From positions 1 to 37,338 of the forward strand of contig LT649327.1 of the NCBI GenBank assembly GCA_900128395.1: a DNA stretch of 37,338 bases, given 5' to 3'. The notes beneath the pieces are model-generated. The model made no database searches. It was not told the DNA's origin and worked only from the letters and a program-made list of their open reading frames with translations. How positions within the stretch are numbered: position 1 is the first letter of the stretch; each line of letters opens with the position of its first letter. A program made the position numbers and the translations under genes. Shown piece by piece: positions 9,311 to 17,300 of this stretch. Source of the DNA: Stramenopiles sp. TOSAG23-2. Lineage: Eukaryota; Sar.

Positions 9311-9485
9311 AGTGTAGGTATTGGTGCGAAAAATATACGAAGTATAATAATATATTTCTCAGTGTTAAAAAAAAGGTGTTAGAATTGTGAAAAGGTTGGA
9401 TCAAAGTAGTTTGAGTTTGATGTAAAGTGTAGGTATTGGTGCGAAAAATATACGAAGTATAATAATATATTTCTCAGTGTTAAAA
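9256..9485 (+). repeat. Exact 115-bp tandem duplication across the stop codon
   Basis: Units 9256-9370 and 9371-9485 are identical by eye. The first contains the last 17 codons and the TAA (9308-9310) of the cyclase-like gene plus the start of its 3' UTR. The second repeats this outside the gene, giving a non-coding copy of the C-terminus. Confidence 0.95.
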
Positions 9486-9990
9486 AAAATTAAAATTTTT
9501 TAATATTTTTTTTGATGTATTAATATGGATATGCATACGAATACTCGTATCATACGAGTATCATATATATATTATATATGTGCATATATATATTCATATA
9601 TATATCATATATATCATATATATACGAAGTACGAATATTAAAAAATATCATATATGTATATATTATATAACATATGAGTAAGAGAAAAACACATATATAT
9701 ATATACGTATTTAAAATTATGATATTATTTTTATAAAAAATGATATATACGCGTATATATATTTGTTATTTGTATTTCTGCACACACTACTTTGAAGAAT
9801 CTTTCAAAGTTTTCTCTATTTGTCTTGCTTCCAATTATATATATTACATATTATATATATTTATGAGTAAATAAAATCTTTTTAAATTTTAAGTAAGAGA
9901 ATTTTTTATATATTTGTTATTTGTATTTCTGCACACACTATGATACTTTGAAGAATCTTTCAAAGTTTTCTCTATTTGTCTTGCTTCCAA
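9311..9990. other. Convergent 3' spacer, cyclase-like / LicD-like genes
   Basis: No gene. It contains the second 115-bp duplicate, a TA-rich block with the perfect hairpin ATACTCGTAT-C-ATACGAGTAT (9541-9561), and two copies of a ~90-bp sequence (about 9757-9845 and 9908-9999, the second with a 5-nt insertion). Both of these end in CTTGCTTCCAATTATAT, which is also found inside the LicD-like coding repeat. Confidence 0.7.
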
Positions 9991-9999
9991 TTATATATA
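9757..9999. repeat. ~90-bp direct repeat, period ~151 bp
   Basis: The sequence running from ATTTGTTATTTGTATTTCTG to CTTGCTTCCAATTATATATAT occurs at about 9757-9845 and again at about 9908-9999. The second copy has five extra bases after CACACACTA. The second copy runs into the LicD-like stop codon. Confidence 0.85.
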
Positions 10000-12996
10000 T
10001 GAAGTTTTTTTCTTCTTTTTTCGTAGACGCTTCCGTTTCTTTTTCACTCGTTTCTTCTGTGATGTGGGCTTCTTTTTATTTACATTTTTATTTAAATCAT
10101 TCTTACTACTTCTCGTAACCTTTTTACCATTGGCATTTTTCTGTTCGTCCAATGGCTTTATTTCGTCTGATGCCATTGCTATAACTTGATCTTCCGTCAC
10201 TTTACCAGACTCAACCAAAGCAAGCAATTGGGATTCTGACATCTTGTTTTCCTGGATTAATTTTACAAGTTGAGATGTGGCAATTGTTTCTCTTTTCTTG
10301 TTTTTTCCTTCTGTAGATAATGGTTTTTGTTTCTGTATAGCTTCAACTTTCTTCTTCTTTTTTTTCACCTCCTTCTTTACTACTTTATTTTTCTTAACTA
10401 CTTTATCTTTCTTTCCTACTTTATCTTGCTTCCAATTATATGAAGTTTTCTTCTTCTTTTTTCGTAGACGCTTCCGTTTCTTTTTCACTCGTTTCTTCTG
10501 TAATGTGGGCTTCTTTTTATTTACATTTTTATTTAAATCATTCTTACTACTTCTCGTAACCTTTTTACCATTGGCATTTTTTTGTTCGTCCAATGGCTTT
10601 ATTTCGTCTGATGCCATTGCTATAACTTGATCTTCCGTCACTTTACCAGACTCAACCAAAGCAAGCAATTGGGATTCTGACATCTTGCCTTCCTGGATTA
10701 ATTTTACAAGTTGAGATGTGGCAATTGTTTCTCTTTTCTTGTTTTTTCCTTCTGTAGATAATGGTTTTTGTTTCTGTATAGCTTCAACTTTCTTCTTCTT
10801 TTTTTTCACCTCCTTCTTTACTACTTTATTTTTCTCAACTACTTTATCTTTCTTTCCTACTTTATCTTGCTTCCAATTATATGAAGTTTTCTTCTTCTTT
10901 TTTCGTACTACTTTATCTGGTGATGCAGGAATCTTTCTATCTGTTGCTCTAGATAACTGTTTTTCCAACTTCAAAAACTGTTGTACCAAATCTTGTTTTT
11001 GCTCTGGTGTCCAATGTCTTTTCTTTTTTTCGTTGTCAGGATTTCTAGAATGCTTGTTACCTAGTAACATAGACTCTGCTTCTGCTTCTGATATGTAACC
11101 GTCATCAATTAGATCGACTGTATTAACAACTAATTGTTTCAAATCATCATCGGGGGCTGCTGCCGAGACTTCTTTCGTTACTATGGTTTCCTTTGTCTTC
11201 TTGTTTTTTTCTTCTTTATCTTTCTTCTCTTTATTTACTTCTTTCTGTAAAGCATTTACCGTTTCTTTTGTCATCGTTTTCTTTACATTGTTTTCCACAC
11301 TTTTCACTTTCCTCATAAAAATATAACTAAATGTTGGTCTTTTCTCGCCATCATCAAATTGTATATAATACGTATCGTCTCCATTAACTTGCCTAACAAT
11401 ACCCCTGTAAAACTTTTTCCAATGGCAACATTTACCTTCAATAATTTCACCAACTTCATATTTTTTATATTCAAATTCTGTAGCTTTATACTTGTGTTCT
11501 TTCTTATTTTTAAGATGTAATTGTAACGCTTCGTTTTCCTTCTTTTTTATAGCTTCTTTCATTTTATCGTTTAAGGTACCTTTATTTAATACTTTTTTAC
11601 AATCGTCAATTTTCAACATTATTTGATATGCCTCATCATATTCATATTCTGGTCGATAGTTACCTTCTTTTTCATTGCAGACGTTAAACGCGCGAAATAA
11701 ATCATGTGGGCAAATTAAGACTGTTTTATCCCATCCTGGATATATGCCGTTTAAATATTTTATGCGGCGCTCTTTAGGAGGTACATATGCTTCAACTCCA
11801 GATACATATGTTTTTTCCAATAACATCCCATGCTCCACATCTACTAATATGTCAAACCATTCTGGGCGAAATCCACCTCCGAAACGTTTCCCAGGCTTCA
11901 CACTGGTTAATTGCGCAATATAGTCGTAATAATCACTTGAAGCAGTTTCGCAATATGTATTTTCATCATTAAGGCATTTATAATGGATAAAAATGTCAAA
12001 AATTTTCTGCCCTTTTGCTGCACACTGATTGTGGTATCGAACATGTAGAAATCCCCAATTTAATGCTTCAAATGAAATACAATCTGGTTTGATTCCATTT
12101 TCTTTATTACCAGTCTCTTCCAACATAATGATTCGTACTTTAAAGCAAACGTTCATGTGGTTGCTACCACGACAATATTGATGATAAATAGCAAGTCCAG
12201 GTCTGCTTCTTGAAATATCTGTGTATTTACCAGGCACATCTGGAACTTGAAATATCCGCTCTGCTTCATCTAATGGAACAGTTGTATCTACATCGTCATC
12301 CCATGGAGATGCGAAGAGATTAAATCGTTCCATAGCAAGAAGGGCTCCATCACTTATTGTTTGCCGCAATTTATGATAATTCATAAAGGCAAATGCATTT
12401 TTCAATTTAACGTAATGAAATAAGTCATCGAATTCACTCAGCCAAGCTTTACAAGTTTTTGTCAATACAGATTTTAATGATATCAATGGTTTTTTCTTTT
12501 TCTTTTTCTTCGTAATAACTGCACTTGGTCCAGCTTCTTTTGATTTTTCTTGTTGGTTCTTCTTCATAATTAATTTTTTCAATTGTTCTAATAAATGCAT
12601 CATTTTTTTTGGCTTTAACTCAAAAAATCTCTCTACATCTGATACTATGTGTTTTTCTAATTCATCCCCATTCATGGATTTCTCGTCGTTTTTCCTTTTT
12701 TTTTTTGAAAAAGCATTTACTGCGAATGTCTTATCATCATTACTCTGTGTTCTCAATGCCTTGCCATTAGGACCTATTACAATATTATCCTGGTCATCGT
12801 TATTATTTATGATCCTCCTACTGCGTATTTGTTTATTATCTGTATGTTTGTCCATAGCTATTGGACTAAAATTGGATACATAGCTAGTCTTGAAGTAAAA
12901 AAAATAAAACATTTCAAATACAATGAAAAATATCCAAAATTTATAAATTTTATTGATTTTAAAACCATTATTATTATTTTTTATTTTTTTTGGCAT
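9991..12996 (-). CDS. LicD/fukutin-family membrane protein with Tudor-like domain and lysine-rich repeat tail
   Basis: 1001 residues. The first in-frame ATG is at 12996; the frame is open a little upstream but without ATG. Residues ~18-36 are a single hydrophobic anchor after a basic start, so the topology is type II and the protein probably sits in the Golgi or ER. The LicD nucleotidyltransferase-like core has DGALLAMERFNLFASPWDDDVD; the WDDDVD acid motif is at about 232-237. This family transfers phosphocholine or phospho-sugars to glycans. A Tudor-like barrel follows at ~509-555 (GEIIEGKCCHWKKFYRGIV, then YYIQFDDGEK). The C-terminal third is very lysine-rich and contains two nearly identical 147-residue repeats. 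The fold order LicD, Tudor, charged tail is unusual. A lumenal LicD core would put the Tudor-like part in the lumen too. Substrate unknown. Confidence 0.75.
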   Translation of the reverse strand: MPKKIKNNNNGFKINKIYKFWIFFIVFEMFYFFYFKTSYVSNFSPIAMDKHTDNKQIRSRRIINNNDDQDNIVIGPNGKALRTQSNDDKTFAVNAFSKKKRKNDEKSMNGDELEKHIVSDVERFFELKPKKMMHLLEQLKKLIMKKNQQEKSKEAGPSAVITKKKKKKKPLISLKSVLTKTCKAWLSEFDDLFHYVKLKNAFAFMNYHKLRQTISDGALLAMERFNLFASPWDDDVDTTVPLDEAERIFQVPDVPGKYTDISRSRPGLAIYHQYCRGSNHMNVCFKVRIIMLEETGNKENGIKPDCISFEALNWGFLHVRYHNQCAAKGQKIFDIFIHYKCLNDENTYCETASSDYYDYIAQLTSVKPGKRFGGGFRPEWFDILVDVEHGMLLEKTYVSGVEAYVPPKERRIKYLNGIYPGWDKTVLICPHDLFRAFNVCNEKEGNYRPEYEYDEAYQIMLKIDDCKKVLNKGTLNDKMKEAIKKKENEALQLHLKNKKEHKYKATEFEYKKYEVGEIIEGKCCHWKKFYRGIVRQVNGDDTYYIQFDDGEKRPTFSYIFMRKVKSVENNVKKTMTKETVNALQKEVNKEKKDKEEKNKKTKETIVTKEVSAAAPDDDLKQLVVNTVDLIDDGYISEAEAESMLLGNKHSRNPDNEKKKRHWTPEQKQDLVQQFLKLEKQLSRATDRKIPASPDKVVRKKKKKTSYNWKQDKVGKKDKVVEKNKVVKKEVKKKKKKVEAIQKQKPLSTEGKNKKRETIATSQLVKLIQEGKMSESQLLALVESGKVTEDQVIAMASDEIKPLDEQKNANGKKVTRSSKNDLNKNVNKKKPTLQKKRVKKKRKRLRKKKKKTSYNWKQDKVGKKDKVVKKNKVVKKEVKKKKKKVEAIQKQKPLSTEGKNKKRETIATSQLVKLIQENKMSESQLLALVESGKVTEDQVIAMASDEIKPLDEQKNANGKKVTRSSKNDLNKNVNKKKPTSQKKRVKKKRKRLRKKKKKTSYI
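9999..10880 (-). repeat. Two 441-bp coding tandem repeats in the LicD-like gene
   Basis: Units 10440-10880 and 9999-10439 are nearly identical (period 441 bp, 147 codons). Three amino-acid differences are visible (EKN/KKN, EGK/ENK, TLQ/TSQ). Each unit holds KKEVKKKKKK, an amphipathic segment SQLLALVESGKVTEDQVI and a KKKRKRLRKKKKK block. A decayed piece of a third unit follows the stop codon. Confidence 0.95.
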
Positions 12997-13292
12997 TTTT
13001 TCGACTATATTATAATTATTATTACTAATATTATACAACAATCGTCAGTGGAATATAATATATAACCAAGACAACGTTTTTTACTTTAATTTAATCAAAT
13101 AATGCACCATACAATGTATCTGTATATAATAAGACGATAAAAGAGGGGAGAAATGTATGAAAACCTCCCGAAAACATTCGATGTGAGATGACCTCTTATT
13201 ATCTCATCTCTACAAACATATTAATATTAATCAATTTTAATATACATGCATTTGTAAATAAAAAAATGATGATGTTTTTTCGCACGTTCCTC

Positions 13293-13734
13293 CAGAGCTC
13301 CTACTCAGGAAACCCCGCTATGCTATTCGCATATACAGTATGGCAGCGACAGCTGCCATACTGTATATACTCAGGAAATGAATGGCACTATGCTTGACCA
13401 TTTTTTTTTTCAGATCGAAAAAATATCGACATCTAAATTCCAAAAATGTCATCACTGATTTTAGTAAAATTTAGAGTGAAAAATATCATTGCAAAACTGA
13501 TGATATTACTATTTAAATGACGAAAACGACAAATAACTTGAAAAATTAAATTATTTAATCTGATAATATCCGAAAATACGCATCTTGTAAAAAAAAAAAA
13601 CAATCAAGCATAGTAAACGACAAATAACTTGAAAAATTAAATTATTTAATCTGATAATATCCGAAAATATGCATCTCGTAAAAAAAAAAAAAGGTCAAGC
13701 AAAGTGCCATTCGTTTATCAGGTACAGAGCTCCT
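13293..13734. mobile_element. Non-autonomous transposon-like element (MITE-like), internally rearranged
   Basis: Inverted ends are visible: AATGAATGGCACTATGCTTGACC followed by a T run (about 13377-13410), and an A run followed by GGTCAAGCAAAGTGCCATTCGTTT (about 13681-13716). CAGAGCTCCT lies on both sides (13293-13302 and 13725-13734), a possible 10-bp target duplication. Inside are two 91-bp-period copies of a block starting AAACGACAAATAACTTG (13524 and 13615). The block plus right end recurs, inverted, at the right edge of the window. No transposase frame is present. Confidence 0.65.
13331..13368. repeat. Perfect 17-bp-arm hairpin
   Basis: ATATACAGTATGGCAGC (13331-13347) and GCTGCCATACTGTATAT (13352-13368) are exact inverted copies around a 4-nt loop. 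The hairpin is flanked by the direct repeat TACTCAGGAAA (13302-13312 and 13368-13378). Confidence 0.9.
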
Positions 13735-14392
13735 CCTCCTCCTCCAAAAGTGCCAAAATTGCACAACAATAATTTAAATAATGTCCAATTTAAATTATTT
13801 ATAGAAACTATTTGCAAGTAGCATTTACATTAACACAGCACTATATATACTAGTATATACAGATCAAATGTGGTTTTAGTATACAAATAGTACAGGTGGC
13901 CACCACACACAAATTTATTTAAAAAAAATCGTCGTCGATCCAAAAATTAATTTATAAATTTTCAAATCTCTTTCTGGACAAACTTTTTTACTTTTTGGCG
14001 GGCAATGATGTGATAATGGTATGAACCTGTTATTTAATAAATTCCTTTCCAATTTCGACACTCTTTTTGATTGGAATTGTTGTTGTTGGTAATAATATAT
14101 ATATCATATACAAGATAGATTATAGAAGAGATAGAATAGTAAGAAGAGATAATCAATTGAATATATATATAGAACGATATTATATATAATACAAGACTTG
14201 TAGAAATATTACTAAACCGAAATATTATTTTAACATATAAATAACTTTTTTTGAAACAAAGAACAAAAACTTTATATATATATATATATAAATATATTTC
14301 AATTTGGATTATTAATTTTTCATAAAACCAATTTTGTTATCAAATATAGTTTTAGATAGACAAAAACATTTTCAAATATTTAACAAAATAAC

Positions 14393-17300
14393 ATGGATTT
14401 TTTTCTCAAGAAAAAAAGTACAACTGTAAACAAGAATGTTTCGCCAAGTATAACAACATCGATGTTTGGTGGGAAAGGCACAGGTACTAGTGTAACGAAT
14501 GGAGATAAAATTGTGAACACTGCTAAGAAAGCTGCATCAACTATTGTTGATACTACAACACCAAAAACAACGTTGAAAAATAATAAACAAATAACAACAC
14601 CTGTGCGCAATAATGCCAATAAAAACAAGAAACGAAAATCCAGAAGCAGTGAAAAGAAGAAAAAGCCTAAAAATACAAAACAAGCGGCATTTATGGCTAA
14701 TTTTTTTGGCGCAAAGAAGAAGAAAAAGAAACTCGTAGTTGAAACAAGTGACGGCAAAAATGATACGTTGGATAAAGCATCAGCTTCAGTTGTTACAAAA
14801 CCTGCAACTACAAAAATAAGTAGTAATAATAATGTAATATCAACTACAAGTTCGTCATCCTTGTCGTTAAATAATAAGAAGCGCCCTGTATCTGAATTGA
14901 GGTCTTCACCTAGTGCAAGTTCACCAGAAAATACCAACCGAGCAACTGGTTCTGCCAGTAAAAGTAGTAGTAGTAGTAAAAAAAAGAAAACTCTCAACAT
15001 GTTTTTCATGGCAAAAAAACAGAAAAAATTAACAATGGATAATAGTAATAATGTAGCTGTAACCACAACAAGTGATACGAAAATGGATGTTGATGTAAAC
15101 AGCCCTGCTAAAGAAGCTAGAAATATTCAATTAGCAACATCTACTAAAACTCTTGAGGAAGGGAAGCAATGCGAAGAAGAAGAATCAGATGAAGATAGTG
15201 AGGATAGTTCCAGTGATGAATCTGGACTGGAAGACGATGAAATTGAATTGGTCGACATTGATCCTAAGCAATTGGAATTGCAAGCTCAACAAAAGTTAAA
15301 AGAAGCAGAAGCAATGAAAGCAAAGGCTAGAGCAAAAGCAGAAGCAGAAGCAGCGAGGATACGAGAAGCTGCTGCCAAGGTGCTAAAAGAGCAAGAAGAA
15401 AGAGAATACCAAGAAAACTTGATCATTATTAAAGAGACTATGGATAGAATGTTGAATATTACTACGCTTGACGTTTTAAGAGAAAGGTGTACCAATAATG
15501 GAGATGATATGAACATTAAGGATGTGGTATATTGCTATGATATGACTGGTGTTCGACTTGATAGTGTTATTGCGCCATGCGGTCTTTTGTATAAAGCCGA
15601 CGTATTGAAAATTGGTATGAGAAAGTTTGGTGGTAAAAAATCAAAAAAAGAACGAGAAAAAGCATATACTATTCATTTTCATGGCTTTAGTAAAAAATGG
15701 GATACACAAGTACCCCAATCACGATTGTTAAATGTAAATGCTGCGAGCGATGAGGTATGTGAGGCGAGTGAAATAATATATGACATCGAACGTAAAAAGT
15801 GGGATGAGGAAGAAGCAAAACTCGTGGAAGAAGAAGAACGATTAGCTGCTGAAGCAAAAGCAAGGGAGCCACCAAAAGCTGAGGTGTTGCATCAAGCTGC
15901 AGTGCAGCGATTAGCAACTACAACGTTGCCAATCGTGTTAGATGCATGTTTAAATGGCGGGACAGCTACTGTCTTGAACTTAGGCGAGTTGAAGCCAGGG
16001 CACTTATACAACTCTCAGAAACAACTTTTTCCAGTTGGATATCAAAGTGAATTTTTATATACTTCATACAAAGACGCTACAGCTACAGTCACGTATCTAC
16101 AAACATTGAAACAAGGCTTAAGTGGGTCGAAGCGCCCCATCTTTGAAATTAAATTATTAGGTGAAGGTGCAACGGAAGATGACGTCTTTCAAGGGAACAA
16201 TGCAAATTCTGCTTGGAAAAATATAAATAATAGGCTCCGAGTACAGACAAAAACGCAAGGCATTTCATATAAAAAAGTTAATGGTACGGAGGCATTTGGG
16301 TTTAGCAACAAACAAATCGTAGCACTTTTAGAAGGGCTGCCTAATGTAATGGACGCTAACGGCTACGTTTTTCAAGATCGAAGAATTTTTGAAGGGATTG
16401 AAGAGGAGAAAAGTTCTACTAAAGGAAACGCAAAAACAACTAGTAAAAACTCAAATCGACAAAAGGTTCCTGCGAAAAAGCCATTGCCAGATTTATCACC
16501 AAAGGAAAAGAAAAGAATCCATAATAATTTAGTTGAATATTCTACAAAATACAAAGAATTATTAACAAAATGCGCAACATTTCAAAGCGATGCAAAACGT
16601 TGGAGAAAGCAACGCATGTTAAGAAAATTCGGTACGCAATTTAAAAAAGGTGAAAATGAACATTTTGGAAAAATGAATGAATTTCTTGTTAGTGATGAAA
16701 ATTTACAAATAGCTATTGTGAAATTTATCCAAGGCAGTCGCGCTACATTATCGCAATTAATTAAAAATATATTAAAAACATTGAAGCAAAAGCGGAGTAA
16801 AGTAGATGAGCAATCTTTAGCCACATTCATAACTACCCAGGCCAAACGTGTTCATATCGCTGTAAAGCCAAGTGAAGATTGCAGTACAAAGGAAGAAGAA
16901 AACGAGAATATGGAACGTGAACCATTTTGGGTTTGGATGGTAAAAAAGCCAGAATTTATATTTAAAAATGTTAAAAATGTTTATAAACCTGAGAAACAAC
17001 AATTTCGAGATTTAAAACCAAAAATGGATTCGTTTAGCAAATACGTCACACAATATAAAAAATGCATTGCTATCTTAAAAGATGAATATGTTACTATACA
17101 GAAATGTTTAAATTGCGAGGAAAGTATTAAATCAGCTGGAATGACATATGAAACTGACACATTGAAATACAAACAACGATATGATAAAGCATGTGAAAGT
17201 AATAAAGCTGAGCTAGAAGCTATGAAGGAAAAAGAATTGCGCCGTATTGAAAGAGAGAAAATGTGGAAGGAAAAACGACTTGCAAGAGAACAGGAAAAAA

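Larger units (their letters stand above)
12997..14392. other. Divergent spacer, LicD-like / CAF-1-like genes, with transposon-like insert
   Basis: 1.4 kb with no credible gene. The left third is AT-rich promoter-side sequence. Positions 13293-13734 hold a transposon-like element. The rest (13740-14392) is AT-rich, with TA runs near 14090-14105 and 14274-14290, and should include the CAF-1-like promoter. Confidence 0.55.

Noticed and set aside
10277-11098. Two Phe-rich plus-strand frames across the LicD-like repeats
   Set aside because: They are antisense shadows of AAG/AAA lysine codons and are duplicated only because the coding strand is.
14380-15066. Long antisense frame opposite the start of the CAF-1-like gene
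   Set aside because: Hydrophobic Phe/Leu/Val-rich translation is the mirror of Lys/Asn/Thr-rich coding; no independent start context or family match.
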